Of a DNA stretch of 64,000 nt, positions 1-7,779 are shown one piece after another. Origin of the DNA: VGSG01 sp040756375. Its GTDB lineage: Bacteria; Desulfobacterota; Desulfomonilia; Desulfomonilales; Desulfomonilaceae. The notes below the pieces were generated by a model. That model did no database searches. It had not been told where the DNA came from and saw nothing but the letters and a program-made list of their open reading frames with translations. The position numbers and the translations under genes are program-made. The first letter of the stretch is position 1; each line of letters starts with the position of its first letter. The stretch is from positions 1 to 64,000 of the forward strand of contig JBFLZC010000026.1 in assembly GCA_040756375.1 (NCBI GenBank). Reading direction: 5' to 3'.

Positions 1-450
1 ACTGATACAAGACTCAGATCCCTTCACAGGGTCCTGCAGGCCCTACGAGGGTGATCCTCTTGCCTCAGGCGGCGGGCGTCCCATTGCCTGGTCATTTCTC
101 ACAGACTTCTGAGACAGTCTCTGAATTACCGGGCTACTTTCGGTCGCCCCTTTGGGGCTTCAGCGAAGCTGAATGAATAATTCATTTTTCCCAACAAGGG
201 TCCCCCCCAATTCTTCACCCGGGCTGTCATCGTTTGGCGCTCATGGTAGGTCGGGCTGAGCCCTGCAGGCCCGACGCCTCCCTGCAATGTTGCGAGCAGA
301 ATAGACAATTTATGCGACAGGCTCGGTGCGAAGCACGCGGAGGAGGAGTGGGAAGCATAGAAGTTTTTGGTGGAGGGGTCCGGGGAGGCCCCTTTTTTCA
401 AAAAGGGGACTCCCCGGCCACTTCTTCAAAATCTTATAGGTTTTGCCGGG
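1..450. other. Intergenic region with repeat fragments, no gene seen
   Basis: I see no convincing gene here. Short overlapping frames on both strands lack ribosome-binding sites and domain signals. Around 135-200 there is sequence of the 'ccgggctactttcgg...cccctttggggc' kind, which also occurs inside the MITE-like element near 23.52 kb. A GC-rich hairpin repeat lies at 359-418 and is listed separately. Confidence 0.6.
359..418 (-). repeat. Dispersed GC-rich hairpin repeat, diverged inverted copy
   Basis: A segment with gaagtttttgg, then ggtccggggagg, a cccctttttt/aaaaagggg hairpin, and ctccccgg. It resembles the reverse complement of the repeats at 8673-8790 and 23053-23172. It lies just downstream of the stop codon of the minus-strand gene at 451-795, so it may act as a transcription terminator for it. 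The hairpin is visible in the sequence; the terminator role is inferred. Confidence 0.5.
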
Positions 451-795
451 CTATCGGCCTTGATGGCGGAGTCTGAACCGAGCAGCTTGTCTGGTGAAGA
501 CGTCTTCGCCGTGTCCGAGCACGCCGTAGCTCCCGTATCGGGTGTGCCAGTCCAGAGTTTCTCTGAGGGTCATTTCAAACTCAGCCGGTGAATACCCTTT
601 CAGGAGCCGTTTTACCAGGAAAGAACTCCGGAACGGATCCGCTTCTGCGGAAGGGAACGGAACCGGGCTGATAAGCGGATACTGTATGGCATGCGGGTGC
701 ACTTTGGTATGACGAACGCCCTGTGCTTGAACAGTAAGGGCGGCGGCAAGGACTATGACGAGACAGAGGCCGATCAGGATCGTGCTGCGCATCAT
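451..795 (-). CDS. Small exported protein of unknown function
   Basis: A 114-residue frame. I start it at the ATG ending at 795 because AAGGAG lies six bases upstream on the minus strand; a second ATG follows directly and a longer frame reaches 819. Residues about 1-24 are a hydrophobic signal sequence ending near VQA. The remaining 90 residues are soluble, with a segment rich in Leu, Thr and Glu that may be helical. No family is recognised. It stands alone, with tRNA-Pro in the other direction and a hairpin repeat just past its stop. Confidence 0.6.
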   Translation of the reverse strand: MMRSTILIGLCLVIVLAAALTVQAQGVRHTKVHPHAIQYPLISPVPFPSAEADPFRSSFLVKRLLKGYSPAEFEMTLRETLDWHTRYGSYGVLGHGEDVFTRQAARFRLRHQGR

Positions 796-946
796 CAGGG
801 GCTCCTTCTGAGATATCAAATAATAAGCAGCCTAACATACGACCGGTTGCCAATATATCACATATGGCTGCGAATTTGCAACGATTATATGGCAGAGCCC
901 TTTGACCATTGACACTTTCCGGGAATTGGGCTAGCTTTTTTAAAGT

Positions 947-1023
947 CGGGGCGTAGCGCAGTCTGGTAGCGTACCTGAATGGGGTTCAGGTGGTCGCTGG
1001 TTCAAATCCAGTCGCCCCGACCA
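947..1023 (+). tRNA. tRNA-Pro (anticodon GGG)
   Basis: The acceptor stem pairs CGGGGCG with CGCCCCG, followed by discriminator A and an encoded CCA. The anticodon stem CCTGA/TCAGG encloses the loop ATGGGGT, giving anticodon GGG and G37, as expected for proline tRNAs. The T-arm has the usual TTCAAAT loop. Length is 77 nt. tRNA genes are common integration sites, and toxin-antitoxin and accessory genes follow immediately. Confidence 0.95.
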
Positions 1024-1037
1024 ACTCATCCCATGAG

Positions 1038-1079
1038 AATCAGCGTATAATGCTCGGACAGCGTTACGCTGATTTTTTT
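1038..1079 (+). terminator. Rho-independent terminator after tRNA-Pro
   Basis: AATCAGCGTA and TACGCTGATT form an inverted repeat followed by a run of T, a classical intrinsic terminator 15 bases past the tRNA CCA end. Confidence 0.8.
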
Positions 1080-1208
1080 GTTATGGGTGCTCCGAATCCA
1101 ACATCCGGGCTGTGTGGCCAGCCCTTCCTTGCTTGACTCTTGAGAAAGTGCTATCTAGATGCATATTTTGGTAATAAGTAGCAGTGCTTGCAACGATGGA
1201 GGCCGGCA

Positions 1209-1457
1209 ATGCTCAAAAGTTATGAGGCGGTGTACGAAAACGGGAACTTGCGATGGGTTCGAGAACAGCCTGCCGCGAAGCGAATGAAAGTTATTGTGAC
1301 GGTGCTGGAAGAAGAGACGGACGCTCAGCGAGCGGCAACCAGAAAGGCTCTTCTGGAGCGTACCAAAGGATGTGTAAGACCCGGAAAACCCCTTGAACAA
1401 ATAGATGCCGATATTCGCCGGATGCGTGATGAATGGCAAAGGGAATGGGACAAATGA
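1209..1457 (+). CDS. AF2212-like antitoxin, partner of the PIN toxin
   Basis: An 82-residue protein. GGAGG lies six bases before the ATG at 1209, which decides this start over an upstream one at 1188. The N-terminus reads KSYEAVYENGNLRWV, then a basic/hydrophobic strand (KVIVTVLEE). This resembles the beta-rich AF2212/PG0164-like antitoxin family that pairs with PIN toxins (typical form EAIYENGVLKPL). The charged C-terminal half may wrap the toxin. Its TGA overlaps the ATG of the toxin gene (ATGA), so the two are probably translationally coupled. Such antitoxins usually repress their own promoter together with the toxin. Confidence 0.75.
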   Translation: MLKSYEAVYENGNLRWVREQPAAKRMKVIVTVLEEETDAQRAATRKALLERTKGCVRPGKPLEQIDADIRRMRDEWQREWDK

Positions 1458-1852
1458 TCCGGGGGAGCGTCTTCGATTCGAACGTTTTAATCTATCATAT
1501 CAACGACCAGCTTAATCAGACAGCAGAGCGAGTTGTTTTCGATCTCTTCGACGGGCCCGTGTATATCTCGGTAATCTCTAGAATTGAGGTACTGGCGTGG
1601 AAAGGCCACTCCGAAGAATCCAGAGCCATGACAAATGAGCTGATAAGCAGTCTCATCGAAATAGGTTTGAACGAGCCCATCGTTCAATCCACCATTAATA
1701 TTCGCCGCCATAGCTTGGTCAAACTCCCGGATGCCATCATTGCCGCTTCGGCCCTTAGTCTTGGTCTTCCTCTGGTTACTCGGAATGTGGAAGACTTCGG
1801 CAGAATTGAAGGACTCCATTTGATTAACCCTTTTGAACCTGTCGCGATGTAG
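1454..1852 (+). CDS. vapC: PIN-domain ribonuclease toxin (VapC-like)
   Basis: A 132-residue PIN-domain protein; the start is placed at the ATGA overlap with the antitoxin. The expected acidic residues are visible: Asp8 (FDSNVLIY), Glu45 (SRIEVL), Asp93 (LPDAIIAAS) and the pair Glu113/Asp114 after TRN. Together they form the metal-binding site of PIN RNases. VapC-type toxins cleave specific RNAs, often tRNAs or rRNA, and are held inactive by the antitoxin encoded just upstream. The length is normal and the frame intact, so the toxin is likely functional. Confidence 0.9.
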   Translation: MIRGSVFDSNVLIYHINDQLNQTAERVVFDLFDGPVYISVISRIEVLAWKGHSEESRAMTNELISSLIEIGLNEPIVQSTINIRRHSLVKLPDAIIAASALSLGLPLVTRNVEDFGRIEGLHLINPFEPVAM

Positions 1853-1889
1853 GAGGTTCCCCCAGCGGGAAGAAGCGTTCAAAATCATC

Positions 1890-2099
1890 ATGAGAGGCTT
1901 TACGGCCGTCATCGAACGATGCCCGGACACCGGTCTTTACGTAGGTTACGTGCCGGGTTTTCCGGGAGCTCATTCACAAGCCGAAACTCTTGACGAACTT
2001 CATCGCAATCTTCGAGAGGTAATAGAAATCCTCTTGGAAGATGGGGGACCCCGCCTGGAGGCAGAGTTCGTCGGTGTCCAGCAAGTTGTGGTGCCGTAG
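1890..2099 (+). CDS. hicB: HicB-family antitoxin
   Basis: A 69-residue protein starting at MRGFTAVIE. The frame is open further upstream, but the HicB fold begins here. It shows the partial RNase-H-like HicB signature: TAVIERCPDTGLYVGYVPGFPG, followed by AETLDELHRNLREVIEILLED. HicB normally neutralises HicA, an RNA-binding mRNA interferase. The gene order here is hicB then a broken hicA remnant two bases downstream. With the toxin damaged, this antitoxin is probably an orphan, though it could still regulate transcription or cross-neutralise another HicA. Confidence 0.85.
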   Translation: MRGFTAVIERCPDTGLYVGYVPGFPGAHSQAETLDELHRNLREVIEILLEDGGPRLEAEFVGVQQVVVP

Positions 2100-2101
2100 G
2101 C

Positions 2102-2257
2102 ATGGGCAGTCTTCCTCTTCTTAGACCACAGGAAGTCATCGTTTTGCTTGAGGCCCTTGGCTTCAGAGACGTGCGCCAGCGAGGAGATGTTCACGACACT
2201 GTGATGCCCGTGGGGTCAAAGAGAGCCCCGCTCCAGCTTGAAGGAATGCCTCAATGA
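2102..2257 (+). pseudogene. hicA: Truncated HicA toxin remnant
   Basis: This 51-codon frame starts two bases after hicB stops. Its first 34 residues (MGSLPLLRPQEVIVLLEALGF, then VRQRG) match the start of HicA proteins. The conserved His-containing strand that should follow (RQRGSH...) and the C-terminal half are missing. Instead 22 unrelated residues lead to TGA. That stop overlaps the next gene's ATG (ATGA at 2254-2257). The catalytic/RNA-binding His is absent, so it should be inactive. The truncation looks like a deletion or recombination junction close to position 2192. Confidence 0.7.
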
Positions 2258-3423
2258 GCGACTTCAAGACAGTCCTGTATTTAAACAATCAGCCACATGA
2301 ATCGCCTCACCTAAAGCGACTGGCTTTGTTCTTCGACGAGATACAGTATATAGCTCCTCAAGTTTATATCATTGAGGAAAGACCGAAGGTAGATGCTCAT
2401 GGGGGATTTTCTTTTGAGCCGTTCAGCGATTGTACCCCGTGGTCAGTGGTGCATTTGGACGAACTACAGGATACGTTGCCGGCATTCGAAGATGCGGGCG
2501 TGGCAAAACGAGTGTTAGTGCCAACATTTGATGATCCAATGAGTACTTTCAATAGGGTGAGAAAGTATGTGACCCAGCATTTTGCGGAAGATCCCGAATT
2601 CATGAAACTCAGCGGTACAAAGACACTCCGGGCTCGCGCGAGATCAATAAAAGCTGCCGTCATTAATGGGCCCGTGAAAGGCACTGAGAATGCCTTCATC
2701 GAGGTGGCGCTGCCGAATTCCGTGCAAGACATGCTCACCATATTGAATACAGCTTATCTGGCGCACGATCAGTCGTTATTTCCCATTTTTCCTCATGCCA
2801 GGCAACACTCAGAATTGGTGTACCTTTTGGAGCAATTCAGGATCAGATTCCCCGAACTGCACAAGATGTTTCCTGATTTGATTCCAGGAGAGAATTATGA
2901 TGAGAAATTCGCTGAAATAACGTTCTCGGTGGCATGCGAGCTGCTTTCAGCGCAAGAACTCTCTCGATTGCCTGCGGACAAAATAATTGAACTGAGAAAA
3001 GAGCTGGACCAGCCAAGGAGAAGATACATCAGCAGCGATCTCATGGAGCTTTCTGATCTTGTGAAGACCAATCCTTGGACGGAGAAGACCAAAAAGGAAA
3101 TCCGCAAGTACGTTAACGGCAAGCTGAATCAAGACATTCAAAAATATCACGACATGGCTCGTGAAATAAAGGACAAGTTCCTAGGGTCGTTCTCAGTTGC
3201 AGCTTCCAAGGGTGGCAGATACGCCGCGATAGGTCTCATGGCCCCAGGAATCATTGGTCAATTCTTACCGATAACCTTATGGACCATGATCGTGACAGCA
3301 GCGTGTGGCGTCGCGGTGGCGGTACCGGATGTGGTAGGGGCGTTGGCAGAATACATCCAGGACCGCAGAAGATTGGACCGAAATTCCATAGCGTACGTAG
3401 TGAATCTGAAGTCACGCGGCTAG
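2254..3423 (+). CDS. Unknown 389-aa protein with C-terminal membrane segments
   Basis: Not a family I can name with confidence. The protein opens with a strand and helix (TVLYLNNQP, then HLKRLALFFDEIQYIAP). Mixed alpha/beta and helical sequence rich in Arg, Glu and Lys follows. Near residues 310-360 is a hydrophobic stretch (AIGLMAPGIIGQFLP to VTAACGVAVAVP) that could be two membrane segments. A short basic tail ends it. The N-terminus loosely resembles DUF6236-type proteins (LY.p...LK..LLfDeI), which is a weak inference. The start codon overlaps the end of the truncated hicA frame, suggesting coupled translation, and toxin-antitoxin genes lie upstream. Confidence 0.7.
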   Translation: MSDFKTVLYLNNQPHESPHLKRLALFFDEIQYIAPQVYIIEERPKVDAHGGFSFEPFSDCTPWSVVHLDELQDTLPAFEDAGVAKRVLVPTFDDPMSTFNRVRKYVTQHFAEDPEFMKLSGTKTLRARARSIKAAVINGPVKGTENAFIEVALPNSVQDMLTILNTAYLAHDQSLFPIFPHARQHSELVYLLEQFRIRFPELHKMFPDLIPGENYDEKFAEITFSVACELLSAQELSRLPADKIIELRKELDQPRRRYISSDLMELSDLVKTNPWTEKTKKEIRKYVNGKLNQDIQKYHDMAREIKDKFLGSFSVAASKGGRYAAIGLMAPGIIGQFLPITLWTMIVTAACGVAVAVPDVVGALAEYIQDRRRLDRNSIAYVVNLKSRG

Positions 3424-3546
3424 CGATTTGGGTTGACCTGTTTTGCTGCGGTGGACGAGTTGCAGTCAGAGGAACCATCCCCGGAGCAGTGGTCGGACGA
3501 GGCGCTCCAGGGTCCAGAATTGGCCTGACTGGAGCATAATTCCGGA

Positions 3547-3933
3547 TTATTTGGCTTGCGGGCGACATTGCTGGCCGCACTTTGACGAACAGTTTGTTGT
3601 TGGAACCGGCGTAGTCTGACACTGCGCCATGCAAACATTGTAGCATTGGCTGTAAGGAGTCTGTTGACTCACCGTCCTGGATTTGTTTGCGGTATTACCG
3701 CTTATACTTCCCGTTCCCGCGCTTCCACCATCCGGTTGAGCCTGCCTGGCTTGGGAGCGGGCGATCAACTGAATCCCGGAATGTTGAATAGTCTTGTCGT
3801 ATCGATCCGCACCGAAAATCACAGGGCCACCGTGTAGTGTTTCAAAAGCACAAGCCGGGATGCCCCACAAGACTCCTGCCAGAGCGACTAACCCGATCAA
3901 AATACCCACCACGGCTACTTGGTCAGCCTTCAT
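3547..3933 (-). CDS. Small exported protein with twin C-x3-C-x3-C motifs
   Basis: A 128-residue protein with an N-terminal hydrophobic segment (about residues 7-29, ending PACAF) that acts as signal peptide or anchor. The middle is a Gly/Ser/Gln-rich linker. The C-terminus carries two cysteine triplets, CYNVCMAQC and CSSKCGQQC, separated by a Thr/Pro-rich loop. That spacing suggests paired disulfides in a helical hairpin or a metal site. A similar arrangement is seen in the proteins at 4149 and 43829 in this window. Minus-strand start follows an AAGGAACGAGCC-type site. Function unknown; probably periplasmic. Confidence 0.65.
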   Translation of the reverse strand: MKADQVAVVGILIGLVALAGVLWGIPACAFETLHGGPVIFGADRYDKTIQHSGIQLIARSQARQAQPDGGSAGTGSISGNTANKSRTVSQQTPYSQCYNVCMAQCQTTPVPTTNCSSKCGQQCRPQAK

Positions 3934-4148
3934 GGCTCGTTCCTTTCGTCATTCAGTTTGAGTATGTAGATGCGGTTCGCCGTATGGTGATTCGCGAGCC
4001 GAGGAATTTCCAAAGAGATCCTTCGACAAGGGAGTCCGTGGGCGCTTGGCCCTCGGGCTGAATCCTTCGGATCTGTGCGGCATCAAAGCCTATCAAATAG
4101 GTCATGCGCGAGCATGAGCAGCGAAAGAATCCAAGAGGAGATAGGATT

Positions 4149-4604
4149 ATGTCCAGAACGTCATTTAGGGTTACTTTGGTAGTAATTGGGGTAATGGCTG
4201 CTTTCATTGTTGCGTCAGCAGATGCGGCGACGGTGAAGCAATGTAGCGCCGCCTACAACAAGTGCATGGATGGTTGTGACAAATTGGCTAATGGCGGCGA
4301 TGGCAGCCCTCGTGCAAAATGCGTGGGGAAGTGCGGCCTTTCGCTTGTCAATTGCGGCCCCTGGAGCCTTCCTCCAAAAACAAGCGGCATGGCGGCCCCG
4401 ACAGGGACAACTCAGCCGCCAAAAGGCAATGTCGGGCTGGACAAGGTAGATGTGGGCGGAGTCAAAGACCCCGGCCCGGGCACCAGTCTTCCGCCAAAAG
4501 GGAAAGTGGGTTTGGACAAGGTAAATGTCCAAGGCCTTAGTTCCGGACAGACATCCGGAGACACAACGCCGATCCAGCGTTCCCGCGGGGGTAAGAAACA
4601 TTAA
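4149..4604 (+). CDS. Exported Cys-rich protein with tandem PPKG repeats
   Basis: A 151-residue protein starting at MSRTSF behind GAGGAG. A signal peptide spans residues 1-27 (ending ADA). The mature N-terminus has six cysteines: C-x6-C-x3-C, a Gly/Asn-rich loop, then C-x3-C-x6-C, a mirror-symmetric pair. After a linker come two tandem copies of PPKGxVGLDKVxVxG about 30 residues apart, then a basic tail. It is transcribed divergently from the Cys-rich gene at 3547-3933, with about 215 bases between. No known family; probably a periplasmic or surface disulfide-bonded protein. Confidence 0.65.
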   Translation: MSRTSFRVTLVVIGVMAAFIVASADAATVKQCSAAYNKCMDGCDKLANGGDGSPRAKCVGKCGLSLVNCGPWSLPPKTSGMAAPTGTTQPPKGNVGLDKVDVGGVKDPGPGTSLPPKGKVGLDKVNVQGLSSGQTSGDTTPIQRSRGGKKH

Positions 4605-5039
4605 TGAGAGCGGCCAAAAGGGTGTGGACACAAGAGCTCACGGCCGATGAATTATGCGTGAGCGGCAAGGGAATCGATCACTAGGTGATTGAGGCCTCCG
4701 ACAGAAACAGGCTTTGTGTCATCACGGTTCCAAGGTTTGAGGAGTCTGATGAACACTTGTCCGACAAGAAATAACCGTGACCTCCTTTGGTCGACCTTGA
4801 ATCGGGGCTACGCGGAAAGAATTCAGGTGGTTGCGGGTTCAAACCCGGTCACGTCTGCCCAATGAGACGATACTCAGGCCCTCAAGTCTGAATTGACTTG
4901 ACGGTTGTTCCTCGTTCCGATACTCCATTAAGCGTCGTAAAAGAACGACGGATCGGCTCCTTCGCCACCGAAAACAAAATGAGGAATGAAACTAAAAGAG
5001 GGGCTTGTTTCCAGTGCTTGCGGAATTTGGAGGGAACGA
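4605..5039. other. Intergenic region with tRNA-like remnant
   Basis: No convincing gene. A short frame at 4604-4684 has no supporting signal. A degenerate tRNA-like 3' half near 4822-4862 is listed separately, and a small inverted repeat (cgtcgtaaaagaacgacg) sits near 4933-4950. Confidence 0.55.
4799..4862 (+). pseudogene. Degenerate tRNA-like segment resembling the 3' half of tRNA-Pro
   Basis: The stretch ttcaggtggttgc, then gggttcaaacccggtcac, ending near cgtctgccca follows the same pattern as the 3' half of tRNA-Pro at 947-1023 (ttcaggtggtcgc, ggttcaaatccagtcgc, ccga-cca). The T-stem has a mismatch and no proper acceptor or anticodon stem can be built, so it is not a working tRNA. It may be a decayed duplicate left by integration or recombination. 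Confidence 0.35.
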
Positions 5040-5561
5040 ATGACGTTAGAGTACGAAGTCACACTGGATGATTTAGTCGAGTTTAATCTCTATCATTTCG
5101 ATCATTCGCGGACCTTTCTTCGGCGCCGATACCTCAACCGGTACGGTCTGCCGGCCATGGTGGTATTGGCCCTTGTGATCGTGACCTACCCTCCGACAGG
5201 AGGCACATTCGTTTCAGGCTTTATGACTGCCGGACTATGGATCGCAATTTGGCCCCGGATTGAACGAAGAGCGACAAGAAAGCACATAACGAAGTTTTAC
5301 CGCGAAGGACAAAACAAGGCATTATTGGGAAAACATATGTTACAGCTACTTCCCGATACAATAGTCGAAACTACGGATCACGGCGAGACCTCAGTCAGTT
5401 GGGACGCGGTGGAAAAGATAGTGAAAGCAGGCGATAAGATCTATGTTTACATCAACGCGGTGACTGCGTTCGTCGTTCCGAGGCGCGCATTTCCGACAGA
5501 AGAAGCTTTTAACGAGTTCTTCGCAACCGTCACGAAATCTAAGAGCCAGTATGCCGGATGA
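5040..5561 (+). CDS. YcxB-like membrane protein
   Basis: A 173-residue protein. The ATG at 5040 follows GGAGGGAACGA, so I prefer it over an in-frame start at 4986. Residues 1-35 form a soluble N-terminal strand/helix (EYEVTLDDLVEFNLYH), then two transmembrane helices (about 39-57 and 61-77). The cytosolic C-terminal domain contains SVSWDAVEKIVKAGDKIYVYI and AFVVPRRAF. This is the layout of the YcxB-like family, whose role is unknown. It is a single gene in the accessory region after the tRNA. Confidence 0.75.
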   Translation: MTLEYEVTLDDLVEFNLYHFDHSRTFLRRRYLNRYGLPAMVVLALVIVTYPPTGGTFVSGFMTAGLWIAIWPRIERRATRKHITKFYREGQNKALLGKHMLQLLPDTIVETTDHGETSVSWDAVEKIVKAGDKIYVYINAVTAFVVPRRAFPTEEAFNEFFATVTKSKSQYAG

Positions 5562-5720
5562 TCAGCCGGAACAGCTCCGGACAAAAGCTTTGGAAGCCCT
5601 AGCTGGACGATTCTGAAAAGGTCGGGCACGCCTTATCAGACGAGAAAGCGGTTCTCCTGGCAAAGAGGCTAGAAAACGAATAAGTGCGGTACCTCAGTCG
5701 TCCGAGCCATGGAGTGATGC

Positions 5721-6365
5721 ATGACTCCGATTCAGCGCAAAGCTAGAACCATAGCGATGTTGAAGAAGAGAGGAATTCGTTATCTTTCCTGGCTGCCTTG
5801 CGTCGAATCCGAGGAAGAGACTGAGTTGCGGACCCCCAAAGAGGTAGGCATTCGAATGTTCTGCCTCTTTTGCGTCATTGGCACTGCATACGACCCGTCC
5901 GATACATCGTATAAACGATACCTGAAGAAATGCCGGCTGTGGAAACATCTCACGCCTGATGAACTGGCTTTTTTATCAAATCCATCGCCGGACCGCCGGA
6001 CTTGCGTGAATTTCACTTGGCGTGTCGAAGCATTATTCGTGTTGATGTGGGCGGTGAATTTGTTCAGGTCGTTGCCATTCCCCTCTAAGCAAGTAAAGAA
6101 TGAAAGAATTATCGACAAATTTCCCAGTTTCAAGAAATCTGCCTGGCCTTTTATCCGTGCTATGAAAATGCGTCCCAAATCGCAAATTTTGGACAAATCC
6201 GATCTCATATACCGGCTCCACTGGGCGACCCGACAGGCCGAAATTGATGGAGAACCTCCGCCACCCGGGGTCGATCCGGAAGTGATCCTCGAATGGCGCC
6301 ATGCAATAAACTGGCTCACGAAATATGATGATTCGGATGGGGATCACGTCAGCACTGACACTTAA
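5721..6365 (+). CDS. DUF4272 domain protein
   Basis: A 214-residue soluble protein. GGAG precedes the ATG at 5721. Family-like blocks are visible: RTPKEVGIRMFCLFCVIG near residue 37, LTPDELAFLSNP near 92, WRVEALFVLMWAVNLF near 110, and YRLHWATRQAEIDGEPPP, then WRHAINWLTKY, near the end. These match the DUF4272 pattern (helices with RxEALWVLLWAL and LHWAVRDA). DUF4272 proteins have no established function; some sit near immunity or accessory genes. Small isolated gene with no operon partner. Confidence 0.8.
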   Translation: MTPIQRKARTIAMLKKRGIRYLSWLPCVESEEETELRTPKEVGIRMFCLFCVIGTAYDPSDTSYKRYLKKCRLWKHLTPDELAFLSNPSPDRRTCVNFTWRVEALFVLMWAVNLFRSLPFPSKQVKNERIIDKFPSFKKSAWPFIRAMKMRPKSQILDKSDLIYRLHWATRQAEIDGEPPPPGVDPEVILEWRHAINWLTKYDDSDGDHVSTDT

Positions 6366-6451
6366 TGTGTCAGAGGAAGGAATCTCAGGTCGTGCTTCGC
6401 CCGCCTAGAAGCCGCGCGTTTGGGCAAGAGATCTTGGCCTAAAGAGAGAGG

Positions 6452-6658
6452 TTATCCAGCGGTCATACTCATGGGGGCCATTACTATCTGGACATGTGGG
6501 TCGTGGATGCCTTTCAGATCCAGCAGATCTTGTGCGCCGATCCTTAATGATTCTAGCAGCTCTTCTTGGGTTCGTTCTTGCGCATTTACCCCAGGGAGAT
6601 CAATCAGCCACCCGATCCACCATCCCTCTGATTTCTCTATTACGGCGTGATACTGCAT
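6452..6658 (-). CDS. HicB-like antitoxin-family protein
   Basis: A 68-residue HicB-type protein: YHAVIEKSEGWWIGWLIDLPGVNAQ, then TQEELLESLRIGAQDLLDL. The strand-strand-strand-helix order of a HicB fold is visible. No HicA-like frame is found on either side (6366-6451 or 6659-6948), so it is an orphan like many HicB-like proteins encoded without a toxin. It may be a regulator or a remnant of a toxin-antitoxin pair. No strong ribosome-binding site is seen. Confidence 0.7.
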   Translation of the reverse strand: MQYHAVIEKSEGWWIGWLIDLPGVNAQERTQEELLESLRIGAQDLLDLKGIHDPHVQIVMAPMSMTAG

Positions 6659-6948
6659 AGTTACCTCACGAAAGGGATGTCCAAGTCTTTACAGTCCCTT
6701 ACTCGAAATCGATGGCAATCTCAAGCAAGAGCTTCCAGCTCCGTGCCAGTTCACCGAATTTTTAGGCCTAGACCTGATTCCAGTCCGTAGTCACATTCTT
6801 GGATCTCGTGGCAATCGGCCCAGGAAGTTCTTTCGGGAACTTGGCGGATGACTGGAGGCCCATACAGGGCCACCCTTGCGCTCCAATGCACACGAGATAT
6901 CTTGTTGTTTAGAGCAACAGAGACTGGCACAAAGGCCGGCTTGCCTCA
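6659..6948. other. Intergenic region, nothing recognised
   Basis: About 290 bases between the HicB-like gene and the stop of the DUF1579 gene, both on the minus strand. I looked for a HicA partner and saw none. Confidence 0.6.
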
Positions 6949-7602
6949 TCATCTCTTCCTGGAGACGGTCATCTCCATCATCTTTTCTTCCTTGCCTCCC
7001 TTGGGAGTGATGAACATTTCATATTCCATGGTGTTATCATCCACGATCCTGCTCACGCTACGCCACACCACGGGACCTCTGACCGGGTCGTCGTACCGGC
7101 ATTCCTGGGTGATGGTCTTGCCATCCGCGCTGCCAGTCCCCTCAAAAAAATAGATACCGGTGCTCATGGAATCGAACCAGATGGACACATACTTCTTGGT
7201 GTGGTTGTCGTACCCAAGGAGGTTGATGCCGGTGAACGACATCCCCATCATGTCGCCGGTATACTCTTGCTGCAGATAGCGCCCGTCAAAGAGCATCTTC
7301 TGTTCGCAGGTGCCGGTGCCATGCGCTGGAGGCTTGCCTGGTTCCATCCACGCCGTGGTCTTGGTGGTCCAACTTCCAACCAATTTCGCAAGCATCTTGT
7401 GGGGCTTGCCTGGTGTTGCCACCTTCTTATACACCTCCATCATGGCCTGCATGTCCACCTTGGCTTTTTGTTTCTCCGCTTTGGCGTGAGTACTGCCCCT
7501 TGTCGATCCCTTGGCTCGCAGCCCAGTTGGGACCGCCTCCCGGTGAGCGTGACCGCCATAAGATCGCCTTCTTGCCGGTTGCTTCTCGGTTGATGGTTGC
7601 AT
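6949..7602 (-). CDS. DUF1579 family protein
   Basis: A 217-residue protein. The first 45-50 residues are basic and low-complexity, without a clear signal peptide. The DUF1579 domain then starts at about residue 60: HKMLAKLVGSWTTKTTAWM, followed by a beta-rich run (CEQKMLFDGRYLQQEY, GINLLGYDNHTKKYVSIW, ADGKTITQECRYDD). DUF1579 resembles lipocalin/THAP4-like barrels that may bind a hydrophobic ligand or heme, but function is unproven. AAGGAAGGAAC precedes the ATG. It is divergent from the alpha/beta hydrolase at 7780, sharing about 175 bases of upstream DNA. Confidence 0.85.
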   Translation of the reverse strand: MQPSTEKQPARRRSYGGHAHREAVPTGLRAKGSTRGSTHAKAEKQKAKVDMQAMMEVYKKVATPGKPHKMLAKLVGSWTTKTTAWMEPGKPPAHGTGTCEQKMLFDGRYLQQEYTGDMMGMSFTGINLLGYDNHTKKYVSIWFDSMSTGIYFFEGTGSADGKTITQECRYDDPVRGPVVWRSVSRIVDDNTMEYEMFITPKGGKEEKMMEMTVSRKR

Positions 7603-7779
7603 ATCCTGTTCCTTCCTTTCCCGTTCTTTGCATATTTGTCAAGTCGTTGATTAAGCATAGTCACTGTCTTCGTAGTTCACAAACTGCCGTGTCAAGCCAA
7701 CGCCAAGCAAGGCGTGGCATAGCAGGTCGGATTGGCGTTATACTGGATAATCATAAGCAGAATGAGGAGGCTTTCACCC

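Noticed and set aside
4799..4862. A second functional tRNA gene
   Set aside because: Only the T-arm and part of the anticodon 3' strand resemble tRNA; the T-stem has a mismatch and acceptor pairing fails.
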